From positions 33,756,022 to 33,820,021 of the forward strand of contig OY759261.1 of assembly GCA_963662155.1 (NCBI GenBank): 64,000 bases of DNA, written 5' to 3'. The stretch is from Lamellibrachia columna. Taxonomy: Eukaryota; Annelida; Polychaeta; Sabellida; Siboglinidae. Below the pieces are notes generated by a model. The model ran no database searches, was not told where the DNA came from, and worked only from the letters and a program-made list of their open reading frames with translations. A program made the position numbers and the translations under genes. Every line of letters starts with the position of its first letter. The stretch's first letter is position 1. Below, in pieces: positions 11,333 to 22,189 of the stretch.

Positions 11333-11832
11333 CTGTCGGGGACTTGAGGAGCGAAGCAGCAGGTCGTTGTCATCACACTGCATATGTTGTCTGCTCCTGG
11401 TTCGGCAATCTTAGTCCTGAGTGCCGCTAAGTCCATGCGTCCATCATTGTATGCCCCACCTGCTGTGACAATCTTAGTCCTGAGTGCCGCTAAGTCCATG
11501 CGTCCATCATTGTATGCCCCACCTGCTGTGACAATCTTAGTCCTGAGTGCCGCTAAGTCCATGCGTCCATCATTGTATGCCCCACCTGCTGTGACAATCT
11601 TAGTCCTGAGTGCCGCTAAGTCCATGCGTCCATCATTGTATGCCCCACCTGCTGTGACAATCTTAGTCCTGAGTGGCGCTAAGTCCATGCGTCCATCATT
11701 GTATGCCCCACCTGCTGTGACAATCAACTTGAAACGTGACTTCTGGGCAATTCTTGGCCAAAGCACATATTTTGTATTTGGATGGAACATTCTAGTCACA
11801 AGTTATTGTTAGGACGCCATTGACTTTTTGAG
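11333..11832 (-). pseudogene. SEPSECS: SEPSECS exon 4 (partial, with internal coding array)
   Basis: On the minus strand the frame reads KYVLWPRIAQKSRFK, then VTAGGAYNDGRMDLAALRTKI repeated, then CCFAPQVPDR ending at AG|GTAACC. It aligns with the SEPSECS segment [21 protein letters not shown] ... TSCFAPRVPDR. SEPSECS (PLP-dependent) turns phosphoseryl-tRNA(Sec) into selenocysteinyl-tRNA(Sec). Five 63-bp units (21 codons) sit in frame where the normal protein has about one. The upstream half of the exon (the VPMATGMSLTL region) dissolves into stops and a CR1 fragment near 11835. This suggests the locus is broken, although the exon's remaining 156 codons are open. Confidence 0.87.
11407..11721. 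repeat. 63-bp exonic minisatellite, 5 copies
   Basis: Units begin with aatcttagtcctgag at 11407, 11470, 11533, 11596 and 11659, with a partial copy at 11722. One unit differs by a base (ggcgct for gccgct). It lies entirely within SEPSECS exon 4 and preserves the reading frame; the plus-strand open frame of 142 codons is its shadow. Confidence 0.95.
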
Positions 11833-11834
11833 TC

Positions 11835-12035
11835 CAACTTATCACATATCTGTCAATTTTAGTTTAATACAATCAGTAGATAATTTGTTCCATTCATTTA
11901 TCATCCTTCATGAGAATGGGTACTTTCTAATATCTAGTCTGCACTTTTCTTTTATTAATGCTGCTCTGTGTCTTGTTTTTGTACTACAACCTTAAGTTTG
12001 AAGACAATATTTCTATCAATATCTTCACAGACATT
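11835..12035 (-). mobile_element. Diverged CR1-like LINE fragment
   Basis: The complement of gataatttgttccattcatttatc and neighbouring sequence matches the CR1 C-terminal region seen at 31505-31760, with more divergence and internal gaps. It sits inside SEPSECS exon 4 and probably destroyed it. Confidence 0.7.
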
Positions 12036-12320
12036 CACTTGCAATTAGACAAAGAATTTCTAGTTTTCCTATTAAACTGAAAAGCAAATGAGGTTATCCT
12101 TAGGAAATCCTGTAGAACCTGTACTAGAACACCAGAACCACCTGTTACAATCAGTATATGTAACACACCACTACTTTCTGTGACACAAAATAAGAATATA
12201 CTGTGTTGCTGAACTTGGAAATGTTGTATACATGTACAATTGATAAAAACGTGTGAGACAGCATTTTTCACCTTTGTATTTACGTAACTGAACCCAGCCC
12301 TGACATGTATAATCTATCAG

Positions 12321-12985
12321 ATGTTAGACGTGATCTGTCCCAGGAGTCTGATGGCACCCAGCACCATGGCAGTGGCAAGTTAGTCCTGACCTGTCTGAGG
12401 AGTCTGATGGCATCTAGCACTATGGCAGTGGCAAGTTAGTCCTGACCTGTCTCAGGAGTCTGATGGCATCTAGCACTATGGCAGTGGCAAGTTATACGTG
12501 ACCTGTCCCAGGAGTCTGATGACATCCAGCACTATGGCAGTGGCAAGTTAGTCCTGACCTGTCTGAGGAGTCTGATGGCATCTAGCACTATGGCAGTGGC
12601 AAGTTAGTCCTGACCTGTCTCAGGAGTCTGATGGCATCCAGCACTATGGCAGTGGCAAGTTAGACGTGATCTGTCCCAGGAGTCTGATGACATCCAGCAC
12701 TATGGCAGTGGCAAGTTAGTCCTGACCTGTCTGAGGAGTCTGATGGCATCTAGCACTATGGCAGTGGCAAGTTAGTCCTGACCTGTCTCAGGAGTCTGAT
12801 GGCATCTAGCACTATGGCAGTGGCAAGTTAGTCCTGACCTGTCTGAGGAGTCTGATGGCATCCAGCACTATGGCAGTGGCAAGTTAGTCCTGACCTGTCT
12901 GAGGAGTCTGATGGCATCCAGCACTATGGCAGTCGCAAGTTAGTCCTGACCTGTCTCAGGAGTCTGGTGGCATCTAGCACTATGG
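12321..12985. repeat. 56-bp minisatellite spanning the SEPSECS exon-3 splice donor
   Basis: About 12 units; the ggcaagttag marker recurs every 56 bp from 12374 to 12934. In complement each unit contains GTGCTAGATGCCA(T/C)CAGACT, CCTGAGACAG and then GTCAGGACTAACTTGC. These are the last codons of SEPSECS exon 3 ([11 protein letters not shown]) followed by the intron's first bases. The exon's own end at 12951-12985 is the outermost unit. Confidence 0.95.
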
Positions 12986-13074
12986 CATTGGCAGGTTTCA
13001 TAAGCACACTTGAGCCAGCTGTCTTTGGTTGCACAGCAGAAATGTGCCCTGATCTACCAATGCCACGACCTAAT
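12951..13074 (-). CDS. SEPSECS: SEPSECS exon 3 (fragmentary locus)
   Basis: This exon lies between a tgttgtAG acceptor and a CAG|GTCAGG donor; 124 bp fits the phase left by exon 2. The peptide includes [20 protein letters not shown], the phosphate-binding loop region of SEPSECS (human: GIGRSGDISAVQPKAAGSS), then [11 protein letters not shown]. Arg, Ser and Gln of the loop are retained; the usual Asp is His. There are no stops. The exon itself could be functional, but its donor is embedded in the 56-bp array and the next exon is interrupted, so the gene as a whole is probably non-functional here. Confidence 0.85.
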
Positions 13075-13249
13075 CTACAACAGCACATAATATGTATTAC
13101 ATGATTACTACAATTGACAACAAACAATGATCAATCTCATGGTTGATAGAATAGACTCCATTACAAGTTTATAAGATTCAATTTGTTCAGGTCTTGATGG
13201 GTTTCACTATATTCTACAGTTAATTTCAACTACACCCGGATAATCTGCA

Positions 13250-13692
13250 AAAAGTCTAACTGGTGGTACCCACGACACATGGTCTAAATGTACACAACAG
13301 TTGATGTTCCCTCAAAATATGACACAAACTACAAACTTAGGATTTTAATTAATGATAGCCAAGTTCATAACAAACACAAATTTAACATCCACAGCGCATG
13401 ATCAATTTAAATATACATCATATACACTATTTTTAATATTAATTGCTGTTTTTATTAATTATGGCCAAATTTATTGCAATGTTTTATATTAAACACTGTT
13501 TAATATTAAATTTGCAGAGTACATTTCAATTGAGCATGTGATGTGGATTTTAAATTTGCGTTCTGTAATAAATTTGGCCACCATTAATTAAGTTTATACG
13601 TAAGTTCATAACTTGCATCACAGTTTGAGGGACACTGACTGGCGTGGTCTTGTACATTTAGACCTTGTGTTTTGGTTATCATCAGTTAGGCT
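13250..13692. repeat. Diverged inverted repeat in SEPSECS intron 2
   Basis: Left-arm blocks ggtctaaatgtaca, ccctcaaa, taattaatg and atccaca recur as complements in reverse order in the right arm, ending at catttagacc and cagttaggc. Arms are about 180 bp around an AT-rich centre. This looks like an old foldback or MITE-type element; no transposase or clear target-site duplication was seen. Confidence 0.65.
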
Positions 13693-13946
13693 ACAGAATA
13701 GTAATAGTTCAACGACAAAAGTTTATTTTACATTTCCTTTAATATTTTATCCTTGACCAAACTATTTAAGGTGGAAGTATTTTCCACAAATATGCACTAT
13801 TATTTCAAATCATCAGTAAATTTCCCGTCATGATGGCCAGCATTTTGTTACTTCAAAACATTGCAGTAAATGTAATCACATGATACCTTCAGTGAGTGAT
13901 GCAACATTTGTATTAACAAAATTTAACTGCAATGATTGTGGTCTAC

Positions 13947-14101
13947 CTGAAGTGACGATTCCTCTCAAGTTTGGAGGTGATGCGGGCGTCCCTCTCTCCC
14001 ACGCCACAGTTCCCTGGGAAGCTATTGCTGTCCATCACTGACAGTTGTTGTATGATGTACTCTATGGTGACGTCATCCCACCAATCTGTTGGCCATTTCC
14101 T
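13947..14101 (-). CDS. SEPSECS: SEPSECS exon 2 (fragmentary locus)
   Basis: The acceptor ctgtgacAG is followed by RKWPTDWWDDVTIEYII, then MDSNSFPGNCGVGERDAR and ending at TTCAG|GTAGAC. It matches the N-terminal part of SEPSECS (human MDSNNFLGNCGVGEREGR). The 155-bp exon leaves two bases that join exon 3 in phase, and there are no stops. The first exon should lie further along the minus strand (above 14101); I could not find it. The intervening sequence is a short 16-bp repeat (14180-14280) followed by a MULE relic. Confidence 0.87.
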
Positions 14102-14119
14102 CTGTCACAGAAAACATCT

Positions 14120-14555
14120 ACTATGGGATGTGTAAACATCTGTGTGCACACGTGTTGTGTGTGGGAGTCATGGCTCCTTCCCATTACAGCTACTTCCCAT
14201 TACAGCTACTTCCCGTTATAGCTACTTGTGTGGCAGCAACTAATTTGGCATTGAAACTAATCCCGTTATAGCTACTTCCTTGACTCTATTCTTGAGCCAA
14301 GAGAGAAGCAATTATTTCAGATGATATACAGCATAAAAATACATGTGTATGCATTACAGTTTTATTAAGACATAAATACATTAATTGTATAGAGTACTCA
14401 GTATAAGATACTCCATATATTATGCCCAACATTATGAATTGAATGAAAGTCATGTATCACAAGTGAATGTCATTCTAACATTAGCAAGTACCATCGGTAA
14501 CTGTCATCAATCACAAGGGAATGTCACTCTAATTTAAATTTAAAGTGTCCAGCTG
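14120..14555. other. Spacer with short 16-bp repeats
   Basis: The motif ttcccattacagctac (with a ttcccgttatagctac variant) occurs about four times between 14180 and 14280. The rest shows no exon, although SEPSECS exon 1 would be expected in this direction. Confidence 0.5.
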
Positions 14556-14654
14556 CAAACAGAAAACTCAGAACAAATTTTTCCCCCATCACATACTCCT
14601 GTTTGAACTGAGTCAGACGCTGGTTCACAATCCGGTACTTCCTCATCTTCTGTG

Positions 14655-14891
14655 GTGGTGGTAGGGCTGCATCATGTGGTGGTTGGGCTGCATCATGTGG
14701 TGGTTGGGCTGCATCATGTGGTGGTTGGGCTGCACCATGTGGTGGTTGGGCTGCATCATGTGGTGGTTAGGTTGCATCATGTGGTGGTTGGGTTGCATCA
14801 TGTGGTGGTTGGGCTGCATCATGTGGTGGTTGGGCTGTATCATGTGGTGGTTGGGCTGCATCATGTGGTGGTTGGGCTGCACCATGTGCAA
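14655..14891. repeat. 21-bp minisatellite inside the MULE relic, 11 copies
   Basis: The unit ctgcatcatgtggtggttgg(g) keeps all frames free of stops. On the coding (minus) strand it gives a 7-residue AAQPPHD-like repeat between the KEQAATELKLAHG and RKYRIVNQRL blocks of the transposase. The 21-bp length preserves the reading frame. Confidence 0.93.
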
Positions 14892-15160
14892 GCTTTAGCT
14901 CTGTTGCTGCCTGCTCCTTCCTCGTCGCCTCCACAAACTCAAAGATGTTGGGGTGATGTTTCCCACAAGTTTTGTGAACTTCAATTTCCACCCCTCCATA
15001 TGATTGGTCATATGTTTCTCGTCTTCTGTGTGAACGTTTCACATAGACACTGGAATATTTACATCCTCGTCCAACTATGTTTTGACAAAGTAATCGTTGA
15101 AGGTGTCCAGCTGGGGATAATCCTCAGTAGGACACTCTTCCATAAGAGCCATCATCCATC

Positions 15161-15713
15161 ATGGACATCAGCTGGAGGGAGGTGTGCCAATGGACATCAG
15201 CTGGAGGGAGGTGTGTCAATGGAAATCAGCTGGAGGGAGGTGTGCCAATGGACATCAGCTGGAGGGAGGTGTGCCAATGGACATCAGCTGGAGGGAGGTG
15301 TGTCAATGGACATCAGCTGGAGGGAGGTGTGCCAATGGACATCAGCTGGAGGGAGATGTGTCAATGGACATCAGCTGGAGGGAGGTGTGTCAATGGACAT
15401 CAGCTGGAGGGAGGTGTGCCAATGGACATCAGCTGGAGGGAGGTGTGCCAATGGACATCAGCTGGAGGGAGGTGTGTCAATCGACATCAGCTGGAGGGAG
15501 GTGTGCCAATGGACATCAGCTGGAGGGAGGTGTGCCAATGGACATCAGATGGAGGGAGGTGTGCCAATGGACATCAGCTGGAGGGAGGTGTGCCAATGGA
15601 CATCAGCTGGAGGGAGGTGTGCCAATGGACATCAGCTGGAGGGAGGTGTGCCAATGGACATCAGCTGGAGGGAGGTGTGCCAATGGACATCAGCTGGAGG
15701 GAGGTGTGCCAAT
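15161..15713. repeat. 29-bp minisatellite inside the MULE relic, 19 copies
   Basis: The unit is ggacatcagctggagggagg + tgtgccaat. Its complement encodes LAHLPPADV, the conserved 'LPP' stretch after the MULE core, so the array was seeded by transposase codons. As 29 is not a multiple of three, the long plus-strand open frames (up to 412 residues) cycle through all three phases and are not genes. Confidence 0.95.
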
Positions 15714-16744
15714 GCAGCCATTGAACACACGTTTACGCACAACACTATCCTTCCGTGTGTACTGCACAGACAAACCAACAATCTACATTGTCCTCCACAA
15801 GCACTGGTTGAAATGGAAGTTGCATCCAGATATCTGACACACTGGATACAACTCATTGGCAACACCTACAGATGCTGCCTCATAGTCTAATCTCAGCTTA
15901 GGTGGATTAAACACCAGACCAAGATCCTCACACTTGGAATGTATGTTAAGAAACAAGTCTGTAAGTTTCCTTACGTTTGTCAAGAAGCAGAGCATACAGT
16001 AGCATACACCACAGGCAGTGTCTCCAAACTACTTCCAGATCCAACGCTGACATGGAGGGTGTAGAGTTGATGAAACAACTTGGGCACAGTTTTGAAGGTA
16101 TTGTCACTTTGCACATCAGTTGACTCACACAGTATATGCAGATTGTCCTCTGTGGCAAATGCAATAATCCTGTGATTGTCAAAGGCAAGGATTTTCTTGC
16201 CTTTGACAATTTGACAATCTAGTGTCTTGTTGTAGTTGCCTTCAAGCCAGATATCTTCTCGTCGAGTGGAGATATTAGGCAAGTGCAGACACCTCTGGTT
16301 GTACATTCCATGTTTCACGGAGTGGAAGCGTGGAATGTTTATTACACATCCAAACTACCTGATGTCAGTTTGGCAGCCTCTGTATTTTAGATTTGCTGCT
16401 CTGGGATGATGGGCTCCTCACGAGCATGTTTCCACATGTTGGAGATCACCTTTGTTACCTGACACTGGGCCACATCAGGAGGGTGGTCATGCTCACCACT
16501 TCGTAAAGACACCCGCCTCATTGGTCGTCAGTGGTGACTTGCATTTAATGTCACATCTGGTACACACTTGTTGCCATTTGGTCCAGTACGCCTACACCGG
16601 AACCTGTAGCCTCTGTATATGGCAGAAGGCTTCCCATATTTGTTTGTTGCAAACTTGACCACCTCCATCTTCGATAATGTTATGTAGATACAGATACAAT
16701 GTTTTCAGTGATACTAAACATAGAATGAATCATGGTGAAAATGT

Positions 16745-17240
16745 CTCAGCTAATAGCCACTACTCCAAAGAAGCCATGTACAATACTGCCAGTTACATGG
16801 GTCTTGGTATAATGAGTTATGCCTTTAACCAATACCCCCAAAGAAGCCATGACAAAACTGCCAGTTACATGGGTCTTGGTATAATGAGTTATGCCTTTAA
16901 CCAATACCCCCAAAGAAGCCATGTACAATACTGCCAGTTACATGGGTCTTGGTATAATGAGTTATGCCTTTAACCAATACCCCCCAAGAAGCCATGTACA
17001 ATACTGCCAGTTACATGGGTCTTGGTATAATGAGTTATGCCTTTAACCAATACCCCCAAAGAAGCCATGACAAAACTGCCAGTTACATGGGTCTTGGTAT
17101 AATGAGTTATGCCTTTAACCAATACCCCCAAAGAAGCCATGTACAATACTGCCAGTTACATGTGTCTTGGTATAATGAGTTATGCCTTTAACCAATACCC
17201 CCAAAGAAGCCACGACAAAACTGCCAGTTACATGAATTTT
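16745..17240. repeat. 70-75-bp minisatellite, 7 copies, two alternating types
   Basis: Units start gaagccatg and contain cagttacatgggtcttggta. Two variants, one with gtacaatactgcc and one with gacaaaactgcc, occur in the order A B A A B A B. This implies duplication of multi-unit blocks. Confidence 0.92.
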
Positions 17241-18400
17241 GGTAAACCATTTATGTTTTTAACCACATACAGATAAATTAATGTTCCCCTCCTGAGCTTT
17301 TTAGCCTCACTGAGGCTGATAAAAAACTAGTGTTTCCGGCAGTTGTTTGATTTACCTGGCCCTGGCCTAGGCTATTCAAGTACCCCGTAAATGTCTAATC
17401 TTATTGCTGTGCGTGTTCCTCGCTTGTGATCCCTGCCGCACGTACGGACTTGGGATGTGTTTTCACACACTTTCATACACTCTTCATTCATTGTGGAGTA
17501 CAACACAAACACACGTATGCTTATGTTTACGTGATCAAATCTGACAGAAGACTTAGATAGACTGTTTGTCTGCACTACAAAAACTACACTCAGTTTCAGA
17601 CCTGGTGACAGTGGGTGCACGATCGATATCGTACTTATTTGTCGGCTTCATGTGTGCCTAGGCTGCGACAACCCGTGCCAGTAACACTGCTGACCAAGTG
17701 CACCACTCAATAGGGATAAGTGCAAAATGTCGAAGTAAATAATAACAATAAATGTGGAACTCGGCACCTCGAGTTACGTATGAGTGTTTTACCGTTTTCA
17801 TTCCGCCACCTGCTGTATTTATTTTTAACTAAATGTGCTGTGCTCTTCCGACAGATAATTGTTTTTACTGGTGTGTGATGTGACTCCCGTATACAAAGTA
17901 TTCGTGTTGTACAATTGGTTATAGGTGGCATTTAGAGCCAAATTAATACGGGAACATGTGTATTTCCACCGACACAACTTACATTGTGTAGATAGAATAT
18001 GTCAATAGCAATAGCAGTGCCAATGAGGGACCACTCTTCATACCTTACACGGGTTTGGGGCAGGGACCCTACTGGCTCATATATAGCGTGCATCTAGTCG
18101 GTTGTGCCGTTGCTCTATTGACTTGTCGTGTCTTCCTGGACGGGGGGGGGTATGGTTTAGCTCAAATATTCTCCTGGTGTCTGTCAGTAAATCCATTAAT
18201 AATCTTGAAAAGTTAGAGCATATCAGCCCTTTTCCTCCTATCTTGTCTTTTTTTTAACCAAGCTGCTTCACTGCACAATTTTAGATATTATACATATATA
18301 TGTATTAATGAAAATAAAAAAATAACAGTGGTTTCACACAAATAAACTTTCCCTAAATATTAAAAAACGAACTATATTATATTCACATCAGTAAATAAAA
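17241..18400. other. Unannotated 1.2-kb spacer
   Basis: No exon or repeat was recognised. Small features are a hairpin (agcctcactgaggct, about 17304) and a ttatacatatatatgta palindromic stretch near 18290. Confidence 0.45.
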
Positions 18401-18404
18401 AGTA

Positions 18405-19560
18405 CATCTCATCTCAAGCAATACAGATTAATGGATCGACCATCCCTCGGGTTAACCTCACCAAATTTCTTGGTGTGTATATAGACGAACACTTAAATTG
18501 GTCAATGCACTTGAACAAACTGGCAACTAAACTTACACAAAATATTGGCATACTCTGTAAACTTAAACATTTCCTCCCCTCATACATCTTAAAAACGATT
18601 TACTGTTCTTTAGTACTTCCACATCTACAATATTGTACTCTAATATGGGCTAATACATACTCTACAAAACTTAACAAGATCAGAATGCTGCAAAAAAAAA
18701 CCTGTTAGGATCATTAACAACTCTGATTACCTCGCTCACTCTGAACCGCTATATAAACAGAACAATTTACTAAAAATTGAAGATATCTACAACCTGCAGC
18801 TAGGGCTAATTATGTACAAGCATTCTCGTCAAGCACTTCCAAACAGCATCTCAACACTATTTCAAAGGAATATTGAAATCCACAATCACAATTCTAGGAA
18901 CAGCAATGATTACTTTATGCACGAAGCACAGACAAACACACGGAAATTTACAATTAAATACACTGGGCCCTTGTTCTGGAATTCCATACTGGAACACATA
19001 CAGAATTCTACATCAGAAAACCAATTTAAAACAACGCCTGCTCTCAACATACTGCAACATGTCCTAATTTCCCACTTAGACTTGATTCGGGCTTAACCTG
19101 AGCTAATGATGTTGTAATGTTTTTTTTAATACTAATGAATCATCACTATATATATTGTTCAACTATCATTTTGCCTCACGTTGTTACATTGTGCTAGATT
19201 GTTGGATTACAACCACTTGTAATTTTCTATATGCGTCCCATTTACTATTATTAACATATTTTTTGCATATACTAACAAATATTCACTATATTGTTCAATT
19301 AACAAGTCATTATTAGATTGTACTAGATTGCTGGATTAAGACGCCAAGTTGTAATGTTTTATTTTGCTTCATATCTAGTATTATTAACATAATTGCCAAC
19401 TTGCAGCATCATTCCATGACAAGATGACATGGTGTTTCTCGCAATAAGCCCCTTGGGGTTTCCAGAGAATCTCCTGAGTTACTAAATCAAATTATTTATG
19501 ACCATACCTGTAACAACATTGTAAATGAGTAACCAAATAAACTCGCATTGATTGATATGA
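18405..19560 (+). mobile_element. L2-like LINE, 3' end
   Basis: Translation from 18411 reads FLGVYIDEHLNWSMHLNKLA, then ILKTIYCSLVLPHLQYCTL and LNKIRMLQKKTC, the typical segment downstream of RT in L2/CR1-group LINEs. One frameshift near 18705 separates it from the terminal block TRKFTIKYTGPLFWNSI. A 3' UTR with internal direct repeats follows (tgctagattgttggatta, tactagattgctggatta), and an aataaa motif lies near 19539. It is 5'-truncated and inactive. Confidence 0.78.
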
Positions 19561-19796
19561 ATTAAATTTTCCACCATGGGACTACCCTTAAAACCACCAT
19601 TTACATTTTTAAAGAATATCTAGTTACCATGGTTATGGTCATCCAAATTGCTTATATCATAAGTGACCTTCTTTTCACACAGACACAACAAACTGAATTT
19701 GGTCAGGATGAGTAGTTTTAAGATTACAAAAAAGTTGACATAACCCATTTCCAGCCTGTCCCTTAATAGTTTGCCAATGATTTTACGAAAACACTG

Positions 19797-19975
19797 TGTG
19801 CACAAGCTAACATATCAGTTCACACACACTAATATATCACAGTGCACACAAGCTAATATATAACGGTGCACACAAGCTAACATATCACAGTTCACACACA
19901 CTAATATGTCGCAGTGCACACAAGCTAATATATAACGGTGCACACAAGCTAATATACATCACAGTGCACATGAGG
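19797..19975. repeat. 23-24-bp minisatellite, about 7 copies
   Basis: Units of cacacaagctaatatat followed by cacagtg or aacggtg, moderately degenerate. Confidence 0.85.
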
Positions 19976-20040
19976 TAGGTTTGATTTTTCATGAAATGAT
20001 TCTAAAATGAGACGAGACATTTTTTTATTGTTCAGTCAGT

Positions 20041-20280
20041 TTTAATGTGTAGTAAGGTGAGTAATGAATGTGGACATTACTTGAAGCATATTATTACAAC
20101 AAATGTGTAGTAAGGTGAATAATGAGTGTGGACATTACACAGGGAACGTATTATTACAACAAACGTAGTAAGGTGAATAATGAGTGGACATTACACTAGG
20201 AGCGTATTATTACAACAAACGTGTAGTAAGGTGAATAATGAGTGTGGACATAACACTGGGAACATATTACAACACACAGA
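20041..20280. repeat. About 62-bp repeat, 4 copies
   Basis: Units carry gtgtagtaaggtgaataatg and tattattacaaca. They correspond to the 2-copy repeat at 5510-5640 in the paralogous segment. Confidence 0.85.
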
Positions 20281-20660
20281 TGGTAGTGTTTACAACTAAA
20301 AACACAACAAAGTGAATCAATATGTAACACCTAATATTTATTGCAGTTTGTGTTACAGAAATTTTAAGAATTCCGTACGCTGCAACACAAAAGAACCAGG
20401 CTGATTACATTACACAGAGAGAGTTATATATAGGAAGACTTGCCATTCGGCAAGTTTCATGGAAATCGCCAAAATATTTATTTCTAAAATGGAGTATATA
20501 GTCTGAAATTTGGGAGGTAAAAAAAAAATGAAAGAAGGCATGATAAACTGGAGATTTCATCTCCTGCATGGGAGAAAGGAAGATGGGTGCCAAAAGCGGG
20601 AGTCTCCCACAAGAAGCGGGAGACTTAACAGGTCTATCTATCATCCCTCTCTACATGTGC

Positions 20661-20768
20661 CTACTTCATTGACTCCTGTTGTTCAGACAGCGGGTAGTTG
20701 TTGAGGACGTCTTCCCACTTTCTCTTTCCATTTGACAAATCACTGACAATCTTTGGCAGCCGAGTGAT
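20661..20768 (-). pseudogene. GARS1: GARS1 last exon, copy B
   Basis: Same structure as 6560-6667: acceptor tttgtgttgtttAG, then ITRLPKIVSDLSNG and KWEDVLNNYPLSEQQ, ending in TAG at the homologous codon. It differs from copy A at a handful of residues (Phe/Ser, Ala/Glu, Thr/Met near the C terminus). Frame and splice acceptor are intact, yet upstream exons of this copy contain a stop and frameshifts, so it is part of a pseudogene. Confidence 0.87.
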
Positions 20769-22189
20769 CTAAACAACACAAAGACACATCACACAACATG
20801 CAACATTTGATATACAACATTCATCAGTTTTAAGAGAACACAAACTGCCTCCAAGATTATCCCTGGTCATACTCTGGGCTTAGGCAGAATGAGCCCATGT
20901 ACAGTTTGCATGTTTCACATATTAATGGATTTTCACTTTGAACCAAATGAAAAAAAATTTTTGGGTTGAATTTGAATGATGAATTGGAGGTGTTTATTTG
21001 ACCCCAGAAAGATACACAATAACATAAAACAGTTAACTCAAACAAGTCTTTCATAAAAAAATTACTGAAAATAATTGTATAGGCCCATATGTCTCATGTA
21101 AAACATGCATGAAATATATCCACCATGTACACCGGTGACAAACCATACCAGTACGCTGATTAATTGGCTGTAAGTTACAAAAACTGTATCATTAGCATTT
21201 ACTCAGCCAACAGCTGCTATTTGGTTTCGCATACAAGTTTTTAATAAAAAAATTGAGTGGCAAGTCGTTCTCCCTGAATGCATAACATTGGTAATTATAG
21301 AAATGTGTATTGGAGAAGCTATGTTTAACCAGTGGGATTGTACAGACAGTATATGTTTTATCTATCAACAGAGACTGTAAACATCATAGTTATGTTAAGC
21401 TAAAAGTTAAACTTTGCTTAAGCAGATGTTCAATACAATGTATATATCAACATAGTCATTATGCAGAGGTGGTTATTACAGAGAGGTGGTCAATACAGAC
21501 CCTAATTAGTGTCTATTATACTTTTTATACAGAGCCAGGCTGTTTCACAAATGACGTAAACTCAGGGTTGAAGCTGAGTGGCAGGACAGAACCTTTGTAC
21601 GGGGCAATTACTGGCGGCAGGGCAAGGTGCTGCAGACAGACAGAAACATTGTATTCCTCAGCAATTCGTGGATAACAACATACTTAGTGACTATTGTTCT
21701 TATAAAACAGTTTGGCACAGTAACCGTCTATAGCATAGCTACAATAGTTTATTTCAGCAAACAAGGCTGGCAGTTGTTCCTGTTAAAGTAAACTGGCCCC
21801 AGGAGACCAGTAACATGTGAAACCATGTGTAGATTATATTTCATAAACATTTGTACATCACAAAGTATGCAGTCTTGTAAAATATTTGCCCCACTTTCTT
21901 GGTTATTTCCCTGCATGTAAAAGGGTATACTGTTCAATGCTAGTTATCAAATACACCAGCAACTCCAATCAAATCTGTCCCTTGCAACTAACAAAAGTAG
22001 AGAAAGAGAACAAGTTATAAAGTTACAGATGGGTTTGTCAACCTGTCAGTTTAAAACAAAATTTACCTTTCAGTGGTTAAGTTAAACTGTGACATGTACA
22101 ATGCATTCTGGGAGATAAAAGGGTCATACTTTCAAATAATGTACATAAAGTGATAGGCAAATTTCTTCATTTGTTTAATTTAAAAAACA
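20769..22189. other. GARS1 copy B intron remnants
   Basis: Blocks homologous to 6668-7170 and 7440-7490 flank an insertion of unknown nature. The penultimate GARS1 exon seen in copy A was not found here. No other exon is recognised. Confidence 0.5.

Larger units (their letters stand above)
14560..16690 (-). pseudogene. FLYWCH/MULE-type transposase relic
   Basis: In minus-strand order: a FLYWCH-like zinc finger (KFATNKYGKPSAIYRGYRFR, later HDHPPDV; 16450-16680); the MULE core (DNHRIIAFATEDNL, SDNTFKTVPKLFHQLYTLH; about 16050-16300); RLDYEAASVGVANELYP and CNFHFNQCLWR (15790-15990); LPPADV and DTFNDYFVKT (15060-15720); GKHHPNIFEFVEATRKEQAATE (14900-15040); and RKYRIVNQRL (about 14600). The first two catalytic-type Asp residues are visible. 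Several frame changes and stops, plus two arrays inside the coding sequence, show it is dead. In this family the protein moves Mutator-like DNA elements; no terminal inverted repeats were identified. Confidence 0.85.

Noticed and set aside
15161..15713. CRISPR-like array of 29-bp repeats
   Set aside because: Units are contiguous with no spacers, the genome is eukaryotic, and the unit derives from transposase codons. The same applies to the 35-, 40-, 48- and 55-bp arrays.
14652..15890. 412-codon plus-strand open frame across two arrays
   Set aside because: It is produced by the 21-bp and 29-bp repeats; real homology (MULE transposase) is on the other strand.
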